Below are positions 7,972 to 16,533 of a DNA stretch of 22,605 nucleotides, one piece after another. A program made the position numbers and the translations under genes. Source of the DNA: JBLKSS01 sp047607725 (GTDB taxonomy: Bacteria > Pseudomonadota > Gammaproteobacteria > Enterobacterales > Enterobacteriaceae); the NCBI RefSeq assembly GCF_047607725.1, contig NZ_JBLKSS010000043.1, forward strand, positions 1 through 22,605, given 5' to 3'. The notes below the pieces were generated by a model. It did not search any database and was not told the DNA's origin. It saw nothing but the letters and a program-made list of their open reading frames with translations. How positions within the stretch are numbered: the first letter of the stretch is position 1; the number at the start of each line of letters is the position of its first letter.

Positions 7972-8688
7972 TTAGGCGCTGTAGTTCACCAACATACTCT
8001 TGATATGACCGATAGCCTTGGTGGGGTTGAGTCCCTTGGGGCATACGCTGACACAATTCATTATGCTGTGACAGCGAAAAACGCTGAAAGCGTCGTTCAG
8101 ATCATCCAACCGCGCCTGCTGATGAGTATCGCGGTTGTCGATCAGGAAGCGATAAGAGGCCAGAAGCCCCGCCGGCCCGATGAATTTATCGGGGTTCCAC
8201 CAGAAAGAGGGGCAGGACGTGGAGCAGCAGGCGCAGAGAATGCACTCATACAGCCCGTCCAGCTTGGCGCGCTGTTCTGGCGATTGCAGATGTTCACGCG
8301 CCGGCGGATTGCGGCCGTCGTTAATCAAGAAGGGCTTAATCTTCTCGTACTGGGCATAAAACTGCCCCATGTCCACCACCAGATCACGGATAACGGGCAA
8401 GCCGGGCAGCGGGCGGATGACGATTTTATGGTCGCCCTTACGCAGCATCGACAGCGGCGTAATGCACGCCAGACCGTTTTTACCGTTCATATTAACGCCG
8501 TCGGAGCCGCAAACCCCTTCACGGCAGGATCGGCGGAACGACAGGCTCGGATCCTGCTCTTTCAGCTGGATTAACGCATCCAGCAGCATCATATCGCGCC
8601 CCACCTCCATGGTGAGGGTATAGTCCTGCATGCGCGGCTTATCGTCGACATCGGGATTGTAGCGATAGATGGATAATTCAACCTTCAT
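7972..8688 (-). CDS. sdhB: Succinate dehydrogenase iron-sulfur subunit
   Basis: 238 residues, identical in length to E. coli SdhB. It relays electrons from the SdhA flavin to ubiquinone through three Fe-S clusters. The [2Fe-2S] ligands are Cys55, Cys60, Asp63 and Cys75 (SCREGVCGSDG...GLAC); the Asp ligand is also found in E. coli. The [4Fe-4S] and [3Fe-4S] cysteines lie in YECILCACCSTSCPSFWW (~149-159) and in FRCHSIMNCVSVCPKG (~206-216). An SD site (GGAGG) sits in the 15-nt gap after sdhA. All cluster ligands are kept, so the protein should be functional. Confidence 0.97.
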   Translation of the reverse strand: MKVELSIYRYNPDVDDKPRMQDYTLTMEVGRDMMLLDALIQLKEQDPSLSFRRSCREGVCGSDGVNMNGKNGLACITPLSMLRKGDHKIVIRPLPGLPVIRDLVVDMGQFYAQYEKIKPFLINDGRNPPAREHLQSPEQRAKLDGLYECILCACCSTSCPSFWWNPDKFIGPAGLLASYRFLIDNRDTHQQARLDDLNDAFSVFRCHSIMNCVSVCPKGLNPTKAIGHIKSMLVNYSA

Positions 8689-8703
8689 GATTCATCCTCC
8701 ACC

Positions 8704-10470
8704 CTAGTAGGTACGCACTTTCGGCGGGAACGCCGGGCGTAATGTCGGTTGCATGTTGACCTTACGACGCGTCATGCTGTCGCTTTCAGGAAGATACAGC
8801 GAGTGGCACAGCCAGTTTTCATCGTCACGGTCCGGGAAGTCGAAACGGCTGTGGGCGCCGCGGCTTTCGGTGCGGAAATTCGCCGAGAGCGCGGTGGAGT
8901 AAGCGGTTTCCATCAGGTTATCCAGCTCCAGGCACTCTACGCGCTGGGTGTTGAATTCCGTCGAGGTATCGTCCAAGCGGGCATGATGCAAACGCTCGCG
9001 GATCTCTTTCAGCTCCGCCAGCCCCTTGGCCATCGCGTCACCTTCGCGAAATACCGAGAAGTTGTTTTGCATACAGGCCTGCAACGCTTTACGGATCTCA
9101 ACCGGATTTTCGCCGCTGCGATTGTTGTTCCAGCGGTGATAGCGGCTGAGCGACGCGTCGATGTCGTCGTCGCTGGCATCGCGCGACGGTCCCTGCTCTT
9201 GCAGCGATTCCTGCAAATGCATCCCCGCCGCGCGGCCAAACACCACCAGATCCAGCAGCGAATTGCCGCCCAACCGGTTGGCGCCGTGTACCGATACGCA
9301 GGCAATTTCGCCCACCGCGAACAGGCCGGGGATCACCACATCCTCGCCCTGGGCGTTGACGGTGATCGCCTGGCCGCTTACCTTGGTCGGAATGCCTCCC
9401 ATCATATAATGGCAGGTGGGGATGACCGGAATCGGTTCTTTTACCGGATCCACGTGGGCGAACGTACGCGACAGCTCCAGGATCCCGGGCAGACGCGATT
9501 CCAATACCTCTTTCCCCAAATGATCCAATTTCAGTTTCGCATGTGGCCCCCAGGGACCTTCGCAGCCGCGGCCTTCGCGGATTTCAATCATAATCGAACG
9601 CGCCACCACATCGCGGCCCGCCAGATCTTTGGCGTTGGGCGCGTAACGCTCCATGAAGCGCTCGCCGTGTTTATTCAGCAAGTAACCGCCTTCACCGCGG
9701 CAGCCCTCGGTCACCAGTACCCCCGCGCCGGCGATGCCGGTGGGATGGAACTGCCACATTTCCATATCCTGAACCGGCACGCCGGCGCGTAGCGCCATGC
9801 CGACGCCATCGCCGGTATTGATGTGGGCGTTGGTGGTGGACTGATAGATGCGCCCGCCGCCGCCGGTGGCGAGAATGGTCGCGTGCGCCTTGAAATACAC
9901 CACTTCGCCGGTTTCAATACATAGCGCGGTGCAGCCCACGATCACCCCATCCTGGTTTTTCACCAGATCGAGGGAATACCATTCGGAAAAAATGGTGGTG
10001 TGATTTTTCAGGTTCTGCTGATAGAGCGTATGCAGCAGCGCATGTCCGGTACGGTCGGCGGCGGCGGCGGTGCGCGTGGCCTGTTCGCCGCCGTAATTCA
10101 GCGACTGGCCGCCGAACGGCCGCTGATAGATGCGTCCGTCGTCGAGGCGGGAAAACGGCAGCCCCATATGCTCCAGCTCCAGTACCGCTTCCGGGCCGGT
10201 TTTGCACATGTATTCGATGGCGTCCTGGTCGCCGATATAATCGGACCCTTTCACCGTATCGTACATATGCCACTGCCAGTCGTCTTCATGGCTGTTGCCG
10301 AGGGCGACGGTGATGCCCCCCTGCGCCGATACCGTATGGGAACGCGTTGGAAATACTTTGGAAATTAACGCGCACGAGAGCCCCATCTGGGAGATCTGCA
10401 GCGCGGCGCGCATGCCCGCGCCTCCCGCGCCGATAACCACGGCGTCAAACTCTCTTACCGGCAATGTCAT
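8704..10470 (-). CDS. sdhA: Succinate dehydrogenase flavoprotein subunit
   Basis: 588 residues, the same as E. coli SdhA. It oxidises succinate to fumarate and passes electrons to SdhB. The N-terminal dinucleotide fold GAGGAGMRAAL (~14-24) and the covalent-FAD His45 in FPTRSHTVSAQGG are present. So are the substrate-site segments WQFHPTGIAGAG (~240), RDVVARSI (~286), TCHYMMGGIPT (~354) and VHGANRLGGNSLLDLVVFGR (~395). It starts MTLPVREFDAVVIG, 3 nt after the sdhD stop. The C-terminus ends FPPKVRTY, as in E. coli. No mutations affecting known catalytic residues were found. Confidence 0.98.
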   Translation of the reverse strand: MTLPVREFDAVVIGAGGAGMRAALQISQMGLSCALISKVFPTRSHTVSAQGGITVALGNSHEDDWQWHMYDTVKGSDYIGDQDAIEYMCKTGPEAVLELEHMGLPFSRLDDGRIYQRPFGGQSLNYGGEQATRTAAAADRTGHALLHTLYQQNLKNHTTIFSEWYSLDLVKNQDGVIVGCTALCIETGEVVYFKAHATILATGGGGRIYQSTTNAHINTGDGVGMALRAGVPVQDMEMWQFHPTGIAGAGVLVTEGCRGEGGYLLNKHGERFMERYAPNAKDLAGRDVVARSIMIEIREGRGCEGPWGPHAKLKLDHLGKEVLESRLPGILELSRTFAHVDPVKEPIPVIPTCHYMMGGIPTKVSGQAITVNAQGEDVVIPGLFAVGEIACVSVHGANRLGGNSLLDLVVFGRAAGMHLQESLQEQGPSRDASDDDIDASLSRYHRWNNNRSGENPVEIRKALQACMQNNFSVFREGDAMAKGLAELKEIRERLHHARLDDTSTEFNTQRVECLELDNLMETAYSTALSANFRTESRGAHSRFDFPDRDDENWLCHSLYLPESDSMTRRKVNMQPTLRPAFPPKVRTY

Positions 10471-10473
10471 TGA

Positions 10474-10821
10474 CTACGCCCCCCACACCACAACAGTTCC
10501 ATAAAGTAAATACACCATGAGCACGATAACGATGGCCAATTGCAGCAGCAGCCGCAGCGCCAGGGGCTTGATGTAATCCGTTAATACCTGCCACATGCCT
10601 ATCCAGGTGTGCACCAGGATGGAAAACAGGGTTAGCAGGGTAAAGACTTTCGTCATGGGGGTGGCGAAAAAACCGCGCCAGACGTCATAGGTGAGAGTAT
10701 CAGCAAACAGGATAAAACCGAGCAGATAAATAATGTAAAGGCAAATTACGATGGCGGATGCACGAACCAATAACCACTCATGTACTCCGTTACGTCCTAA
10801 TGCTGAAGCATTGCTTACCAT
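10474..10821 (-). CDS. sdhD: Succinate dehydrogenase membrane anchor subunit D
   Basis: 115 residues, equal to E. coli SdhD. This small inner-membrane protein with three transmembrane helices (about 16-37, 55-80 and 88-112) anchors SdhAB and helps form the heme b and quinone sites. His71 in FSILVHTWIG is the heme ligand, and the Asp82-Tyr83 pair in LTDYIKP belongs to the quinone site. The ATG lies inside the end of sdhC (ATGGTAA, 7-nt overlap), as in E. coli, which indicates translational coupling. Confidence 0.97.
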   Translation of the reverse strand: MVSNASALGRNGVHEWLLVRASAIVICLYIIYLLGFILFADTLTYDVWRGFFATPMTKVFTLLTLFSILVHTWIGMWQVLTDYIKPLALRLLLQLAIVIVLMVYLLYGTVVVWGA

Positions 10822-11204
10822 ACGAGGACTCCAGCCAAAATAGATAGCACGACAGTTAGCAAAAATGTAACATTTTCGGTGATTTTACCCATCGCCAACG
10901 TTTCTTCCAGATAGCCGAAATCCATCAGCATGTGACGAATTCCGCCGAGGGTGTGGTAGGCCAGCGCGGTCAAAATGCCCCAAAAGATAAATTTAACGAT
11001 GAAGCTGTCCATCATGGTGGCAGCCTGAATGAAGCCTTCGGGGGAAGAGAGAGATAATCCGAGAACCCAAAGCAGAATGCCGATAGCCACAAACATGATG
11101 ACGCCGGACACGCGATGAAGAATGGATGCTATTGCAGTTACGGGGAACCGGATCGTTTGCAGATCCAAGTTGACAGGCCTTTGTTTTTTCACGATTTTTC
11201 CCAC
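10815..11204 (-). CDS. sdhC: Succinate dehydrogenase cytochrome b556 subunit
   Basis: 129 residues from a GTG at 11204, matching the length and alignment of E. coli SdhC (MIRNVKKQRPV corresponds to VGKIVKKQRPV). It has three membrane helices. Ser27 and Arg31 of the quinone site are kept in TAIASILHRVSG, and heme ligand His84 in LAYHTLGGIRH. The frame stays open upstream to 11294, but that extension has no family similarity. No ATG is available near the expected start; the purine-rich GGAGGAAGG lies about 17 nt before the GTG, unusually far. A second GTG four codons on (11192) is another possible start. This is the first gene of the sdhCDAB-sucABCD cluster. Confidence 0.92.
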   Translation of the reverse strand: MGKIVKKQRPVNLDLQTIRFPVTAIASILHRVSGVIMFVAIGILLWVLGLSLSSPEGFIQAATMMDSFIVKFIFWGILTALAYHTLGGIRHMLMDFGYLEETLAMGKITENVTFLLTVVLSILAGVLVW

Positions 11205-11820
11205 ACAGCTATTATTATATTCCTTCCTCCGGTCCTGGCTGGACTCAGACAGCGTTAACGGGATAAACCATGCGACGTCATGTGCTAAAACCACAATTCC
11301 TTGTGCGTAGAATGACGCGTTAAATAACGCTGGGTGCTCCTACTACAGGGAGTTCCGGAGACCTTGTTGAAGTATATGGCTTTCACATTATGATTACAAT
11401 TACCATACAAATAGTTTGTTAACATTTGGACGATTTAGTGAGCACCGTCACGATTCTCACATTTCCTATAAAAGGTATACATCTACATTGACAATAAAGC
11501 AACATTTTGATTACAAATCATCCCGATTCTATGCTATAACTCGCTTATCGAGTGGCGGCACACTTCCTCCGTGATTAAGTTTATGCAACAGTGTAAGAAG
11601 CGCCTTGACCCGCAGGTTAAGATGCCCATTAATAGCAAATAATATTTTCAATTAATCTTCACCCACCAAGGCAAACCGTTCGTTCACCCTTTTCGGGTAA
11701 AGCGTCAGACTGCGCTCTGCGCCCGGCATGCTTCACGCCAAGGCGGACGGAAAATAAACGCGGGGCCCTATGAGTCGCCTGTGGTGCAAGATTGAGTTTA
11801 TACGCGCTAAGGAGAATATA
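11205..11820. promoter_or_regulatory. sdhC-gltA divergent intergenic regulatory region
   Basis: These 616 bp separate the divergent sdhC and gltA genes, a layout conserved in enterobacteria, where CRP, ArcA and Fnr act. No coding similarity is seen. The middle (~11370-11560) is AT-rich. Rightward candidates for gltA include TTGACA at 11488-11493 with a weak -10 17 bp on, and an extended -10 (tgctataac, TATAAC at 11535-11540). A CRP-like site is listed separately. The GC content rises in the gltA leader (11640-11770), where no clear structure was found. Promoter positions are guesses from hexamers alone. Confidence 0.5.
11443..11464 (-). promoter_or_regulatory. CRP-like site between sdhC and gltA (candidate)
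   Basis: On the minus strand the site begins with a perfect CRP half-site, AAATGTGA, followed by a 6-bp spacer and a weak second half, TGACGG (consensus TCACAT). It lies ~240 bp upstream of sdhC. CRP activates sdhC in E. coli, so the position makes sense. One half-site is poor, so it is a candidate only. Confidence 0.35.
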
Positions 11821-13101
11821 ATGGCTGAAAGTAAAGCAACTTTTACCCCTGAGGGGCACGACCCCATCGCCATGGATTTGCTAACGGGCACCATGGGCGA
11901 AAAAGAGATAGACATCCGCAGCCTGGGAAGCCAAGGGTATTTCACCTTCGATCCCGGCTTCACCTCCACCTCCTCCTGTGAATCGAAAATCACCTATATC
12001 GACGGCGACAAAGGCGTCTTGCTGCACCGCGGCTTCCCAATAGACCAGCTGGCGCTGGAGTCGAACTATCTGGAGGTCTGCTATATCCTGTTGAACGGCG
12101 AAGCGCCGACCCGTGAGCAATTCGATGAGTTCCGCACTATCGTCACCCGTCATACCATGATTCATGAACAGATTACCCGGCTGTTCCACGGTTTTCGGCA
12201 CGATTCCCATCCGATGGCGGTCATGTGCGGGGTCACCGGTGCGCTGGCGGCGTTCTATCACGACTCGCTGGATGTCAACGTCGAACGCCACCGCGAAATC
12301 GCCGCGTTCCGCCTGTTGTCGAAAATGCCCACCGTGGCCGCCATGTGCTACAAGTATTCCCTCGGCCAGCCGTTTATCTACCCGCGCAATGATTTATCCT
12401 ATGCCGGCAACTTCCTGCATATGATGTTCGCCACGCCGTGTGAGACTTACGAGGTCAATCCGGTGCTGGAGCGCGCCATGGATCGTATTCTCATTTTGCA
12501 CGCCGATCATGAACAAAACGCCTCCACTTCGACGGTGCGCACCGCCGGCTCCTCCGGCGCCAATCCGTTCGCCTGTATCGCGGCGGGCATCGCTTCGCTA
12601 TGGGGGCCTGCCCACGGTGGCGCCAACGAGGCCTGTCTGCGGATGCTCGAAGAGATCAACAAAGTGGAACATATCCCTGAGTTCATCAAACGCGCCAAGG
12701 ATAAAAACGATTCGTTCCGCCTGATGGGCTTCGGCCATCGCGTGTATAAAAACTACGATCCGCGCGCTACCGTGATGCGGGAGACCTGCCATGAAGTGTT
12801 GAAAGAACTCAAGCTTTCGGATGATTTACTGGCGGTGGCCATGGAGCTTGAACATATCGCGCTGCACGACCCGTACTTCAAAGAGCGCAAGCTGTATCCC
12901 AACGTCGATTTTTACTCGGGCATCATTTTGAAGGCCATGGGGATCCCTTCGACCATGTTCACGGTCATTTTCGCCATGGCGCGTACCGTCGGCTGGATAG
13001 CCCACTGGAAAGAGATGCACGATGATGGTCTGAAGATCGCCCGTCCGCGCCAGCTCTACACCGGCTATCCCCAGCGGGACTTCCATAGCCAGAGCAAATA
13101 A
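11821..13101 (+). CDS. gltA: Citrate synthase, type II (hexameric, NADH-regulated type)
   Basis: 426 residues (E. coli 427). It condenses acetyl-CoA with oxaloacetate to give citrate, the entry step of the TCA cycle. Catalytic His265 (WGPAHGGANE), His306 (GFGHRVYKNYDPRA) and Asp363 (NVDFYSGI) are all present. The N-terminal small domain typical of Gram-negative type II enzymes is complete, and the cysteine in MFATPCETYEV matches the E. coli residue tied to NADH inhibition (Cys206 in mature numbering). The start has an AAGGAG site 7 nt upstream. The gene is divergent from sdhC and convergent with the pxpC remnant, 39 nt away, with no clear terminator between them. Intact. Confidence 0.98.
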   Translation: MAESKATFTPEGHDPIAMDLLTGTMGEKEIDIRSLGSQGYFTFDPGFTSTSSCESKITYIDGDKGVLLHRGFPIDQLALESNYLEVCYILLNGEAPTREQFDEFRTIVTRHTMIHEQITRLFHGFRHDSHPMAVMCGVTGALAAFYHDSLDVNVERHREIAAFRLLSKMPTVAAMCYKYSLGQPFIYPRNDLSYAGNFLHMMFATPCETYEVNPVLERAMDRILILHADHEQNASTSTVRTAGSSGANPFACIAAGIASLWGPAHGGANEACLRMLEEINKVEHIPEFIKRAKDKNDSFRLMGFGHRVYKNYDPRATVMRETCHEVLKELKLSDDLLAVAMELEHIALHDPYFKERKLYPNVDFYSGIILKAMGIPSTMFTVIFAMARTVGWIAHWKEMHDDGLKIARPRQLYTGYPQRDFHSQSK

Positions 13102-13140
13102 ACCCGCCGCCCCGCCTTGCAGAGTCGCCCTGCGCCTTGC

Positions 13141-13320
13141 TTAGTCGTCCTGCGCCAGCCGCCAGGCCAACTGCTCCAGATAGCGGCTTTGCTGTTGCCA
13201 GGCCAGATGTGCTTCATCCAGCGAGCATTGGACAAAATGGATCGGCTCGCCCAGGCGGATCTGCGCCAGATGGTACAAATCGGCCTCGATAACACAGGCG
13301 ATGGGCTGGCCGCCGCCGGT
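13141..13320 (-). pseudogene. pxpC: pxpC (ybgK), 5-oxoprolinase subunit C, 3' remnant
   Basis: The frame ending at 13141 reads PIACVIEADLYHLAQIRLGE, then EPIHFVQCSLDEA and YLEQLAWRLAQDD before the stop. This matches the C-terminal ~55 residues of E. coli YbgK/PxpC (IACIIEADMYHLAQIPLGQ ... YFEQLAWRLHNEN). All upstream PxpC sequence, and all of PxpB, is missing; the frame runs straight into ybgI sequence at about 13303-13320. Gene order phr-ybgI-pxpB-pxpC is standard in enterobacteria, so this is a deletion scar. The remnant has no start of its own and cannot encode a working 5-oxoprolinase subunit. Confidence 0.88.
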
Positions 13321-13834
13321 ACACCAGGCCAATCGCTTTATCTCCGCCGGCCCGCCGTCGCCGCAATGCAGTACGGCGGCGTCCTAGCGTCTGTTCAAGG
13401 CGCAGGCGCAGCGCTTCACCGCTAAGAGGCGTCGCGAACTCGCCCTGCGGCAGCAGCGGTTCCAAACTGTCGGTCACCCGAATGTCCAGCGCCGCCGCGA
13501 GCTGCGCGTTATTGCCCAATTCAGGGTGGGCATCCAGCGGCAAATGCCATGCGTACAAATTGATATCGTTAGCCAGTAATGTTTTCAGCCACCGGCGTTT
13601 CATACCACTAATCACCGGCGCCTCGTTTTTCCAAAAATAGCCGTGGTGGACCATGACCGCGTCGGCGCCGTGCGCCAGAGCGCTATCCAGCAGCGCCTGA
13701 CAGGCGGTGACGCCGGTAACGATGCGTTTTACCTCCTGGCGGCCCTCCACCTGTAGGCCGTTGGGCGCATAGTCCTCCAGCGCGCTGCTGTTAAGTTTTT
13801 GATTAATCAATTGTTTAAGCTAGGTATTGCGCAT
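13303..13834 (-). pseudogene. ybgI: ybgI, NIF3-family (GTP cyclohydrolase-like), broken and 3'-truncated
   Basis: The start at 13834 gives MRNT and then a TAG at codon 5, where E. coli has Glu. The frame continues LKQLINQKLNSSALEDYAPN, then GLQVEGRQEVKRIVTGVTA. It keeps the metal-binding VHHGYFW and the LHLPLDAHPELGNNAQ-type region (here AWHLPLDAHPELGNN). After LEQTLGRR (~13383) a frameshift moves the match to LHCGDGGPAEIKRLAWCTGG. There the gene joins the pxpC tail at a shared ACC GGC GGC-like sequence. About the last 90 codons of the ~247-codon gene are gone. Three independent lesions make it a clear pseudogene. Confidence 0.9.
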
Positions 13835-14465
13835 CGATTCGCCTCTCTCATCGTGATTCGTCCCGCGCCCCGCCCCGCGCTTTAGCCGCTTCATAAGCGT
13901 CCAGTGCGCGTACGCGCACTTTGCCATGATCGACGATCTGCGGCGGATAATCCAGTCCGGCGCGCTGCGCGTCGGGCCAACGATGCGGCTGATACAGATA
14001 ATTATCCGGCACCGGCTTGAGTGCCGGCAGCCAGCGACGGATAAAAGCGTCGTCGGGATCGAAACGCTCTCCTTGCGTGGTGGGGTTGAAAATGCGGAAA
14101 TAGGGCGCGGCATCGGTGCCGGTGGAGGTCGCCCATTACCAGCCGCCGTTATTGGCCGCCCGATCGCCATCGATAAGCTGCGACATGAAATAGCGCTCGC
14201 CCCGGCGCCAATCGATAAGCAGATCTTTGACCAGAAAACTGGTGGTGATCATTCGCAGCCGATTGTGCATCCAACCGGTCTCCCCCAGTTGTCGCATGGC
14301 GGCATCGACAATGGGATAGCCGGTGCGACCCGCACACCAGGCGTCGAACAGGTCATCATCCTGCCGCCAGGCGACGTGGCGCGTCCAGGGAATAAACGGC
14401 TGATGGCGACAGCCGGCCAGGCCACCAGCAGATGGCGGTAAAAATCGCACCATATTAGTTCATTG

Positions 14466-14805
14466 GTAAGCGCCCCGTGGAGGACGTCTTGAATTATTAG
14501 TGGGTTTGTTGTATGGCCCGGTAAGAATATGTTCCACTACGATGCCTAGTGAACCCGCATCCTATATAAGGGACGGCTGTCAGATCATGGATAATCCGGC
14601 GATGATAGTGTCCACTTAAATTTTAATGGACACTATCACAAACTTCAGAACCACTAATTTCATATCACTCAAACCGGGATGGAAATAAAAGTTGTTAAAA
14701 TCAATACAATGTGAAAATGCAATGAGCATAAGCGTGTAACGTAGGTTTACTGTCTCATACAACAAACCCACCAATAATTCAAGACGTCCTCCACGGGGCG
14801 CTTAC
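14466..14805. mobile_element. 340-bp non-autonomous IS66-type element (MITE) in phr
   Basis: The element starts gtaagcgccccgtgg and ends with its complement. The terminal inverted repeats run about 49 bp with a single mismatch (ttattagtggg versus ttattggtggg). It is flanked by an exact 8-bp duplication, gttcattg, at 14458-14465 and 14806-14813. Both the GTAAGCG tip and the 8-bp duplication are hallmarks of IS66-family transposition. No open frame fits inside it, so it must have been moved in trans by a full IS66 relative. Beyond the first 7 bp its tip differs from the IS66 copy at the left edge, so the mobilising transposase was probably another IS66 member. Confidence 0.9.
14603..14638. repeat. 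12-bp perfect inverted repeat inside the MITE
   Basis: tgatagtgtcca (14603-14614) and tggacactatca (14627-14638) are perfect complements around a 12-nt AT-rich spacer (cttaaattttaa). The spacer is itself nearly self-complementary. The structure could be a hairpin of the MITE, a transposase-binding palindrome, or two IS tips abutted after an imprecise event. No family assignment is made. Confidence 0.6.
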
Positions 14806-15579
14806 GTTCATTGAGCCAGGTGAAGGCGCAGCTCTGCCCCGGCGTTAGTGCTTGGGGGGACGCCTGGCTCAGCCGCTGATAACACTGGCGAGGCGATAGA
14901 ACGCCGATCGCCAGCCAGGCGGACAGCCGGCTGGTGGCGTCCAACGCCGGAATATCGCGGCCGCGGTGATAATCCTGCAAATGTTGATGACAAAAGGTAC
15001 GCAGACGGGAGAGTGCGGCCGCTTCACCGGCGGGATAGTCTTGCCCGGGGGGCGTGGTGGGATAATCAAACGGCGCGATCTCGCATGTCTTGCCGCAGGG
15101 GCCGCTCGCGGCGCCGGCAGGCAGGCCGGATCTTGCTCTTCGAGCCGGTGCAGGAAGGCGTTACGAAATTGCGTATAGACCTTGTACATCTGCTGGTTGC
15201 CGGTGTGGACGCTGCCCGGCGGCGGCTGCATGCTATCATCAAAGCCCTGGCACTGCGTGTCGTCGCCGTTCCGCCGCTCCAGTTACCGGTCACGCTCCCG
15301 CTCGTTGAATTCATATTGATAGTTATAAAACAGCCTATCCACCCGTTCGCGCTGGCAAAACGCCGCCAGGTCGTCGGCCAGATGACACAGATGTTGGCGG
15401 ATAAATTCCGCCTGGCGCGGGCTCATGTCGTGATCCCGCCACTGCTGCGGCGTGGCGATAAACACCGCCAGCACCCGCGCGGGGGGATCCTGACAGGCCG
15501 CATATAGCGCGGTATTATCGTGTAAGCGCAGGTCGTTGCGCAGCCAGAGCAGATGGGTTGTCATAAAACATCCGTAGAG

Positions 15580-16533
15580 TTAATGTCCGTAACGCAGCCG
15601 CAGCGCTTCGGGATAGGGTTCAAAATAGCGCTGCTGCGCGAGCCAGGCATTAGGATATTCGACCATATAATGTTTCAGCAGCGTGATGGGTGCCAGCAAC
15701 GGCTGCAGCCCCTGGCGATAGCTGTCAATCAAGCCGGTGAGTTCACTGCGCTGCGCGCGGGTGAGGTAACGGTAAAAATATCCCTGCGCATGCATCAGCA
15801 CATTAGTATGGTTACACCGGGTCGCCGGGTGGCGCAACAGCGCCCTCAGCCGGTCGCGATACGCCAGGGCGAACGCGTCAAGCGACGGCCAACGGTCCAT
15901 ACTGGCGACAAAAGGGCCAATGCGCCGATAAGCCGGCTGCGAATGCGCCAGCAATAACAGCTTATAACGGCGGTGAAAGGCCATCAGCACGTCGCGGGTC
16001 AGGGGTTGGCGCATCAGTTGGTTGAATTCCCACAGGGTAAATACCCGCGCCACGAAATTCTCCCGCAATTGAGCATCCTGCAGCCGGCCATCCTCTTCTA
16101 CCGGCAGCCAGGGCATTTGCTCCAGCAATATACGGGTAAGCAGACCCACGCCGGTTTTTTGCACCCCCTGTGATTCATAGACCCTTACCCGCGCCATACC
16201 GCAGCTCGGCTATTTGGCGCAGACGATATAGCCGCAGAGATCGGCGAGCTGACGTACCCGTTGGCGCGCGAATGCTTCCATGCTGGCGGTGTAATCCATG
16301 GGGTTCGCCTCTTTGCTCGTGCGCAACGTGATGTGATCGTTGAGATTTTTCACCAGCCTGAGCGCCGGACACGGCGTTGGCAGTCCGATAGCCATTTCGG
16401 GGCAGATGGCGGTGAAGGCGACAAACGGGGCAAAATCATCCATGGCGAACGCCAGGCGTTTATGGCCGCCGTCAAAGCGGACCTTTTCACCCATCAGACA
16501 GGCGCTGATACCGACGGGGATCCTACTGCTCAT
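15580..16533 (-). pseudogene. ybgA: ybgA-like DUF523-DUF1722 protein, interrupted by one TAG
   Basis: From the ATG at 16533 (AGGAG site upstream) the frame encodes a DUF523 domain: VGISACLMGEKVRFDGGHKR, then FTAICPEMAIGLPTP. An in-frame TAG at 16210 follows ...GYIVCAK. The same frame resumes directly as PSCGMARVRVYESQGVQ and continues into a DUF1722 (YbgA) domain, ending LRLRYGH at 15580. Read through, it would be ~317 residues. The TAG replaces the serine of the conserved SPSCG motif, next to a cysteine equivalent to a cluster ligand of TudS-like DUF523 thiouracil desulfurases. One base change (TCG to TAG) explains it. phr starts 15 nt downstream, so they were co-transcribed. An internal restart at MARVRVY could give a DUF1722-only product. 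Confidence 0.85.

Larger units (their letters stand above)
13848..15564 (-). pseudogene. phr: phr, deoxyribodipyrimidine photolyase, multiply disrupted
   Basis: This is a decayed CPD photolyase (E. coli 472 residues), which repairs UV pyrimidine dimers with FADH and light. It starts MTTHLLWLRNDLRLHDNTAL at 15564. Lesions in order: about 21 codons missing before LFYNYQYEFNERERD; a frameshift near 15285, after which QQMYKVYTQFRNAFL is in another frame; another near 15000-15100 before SRLSAWLAIGVLSPRQC; a 340-bp IS66-type element inside the LNELIW motif; a further frameshift soon after it; then an in-frame TAA replacing the Gln codon in NNGGW-Q-WA (14136-14138). FAD-site sequence GWMHNRLRMITTSFLVKDLL is still recognisable, and the C-terminus runs to a TGA at 13848. 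Confidence 0.95.
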
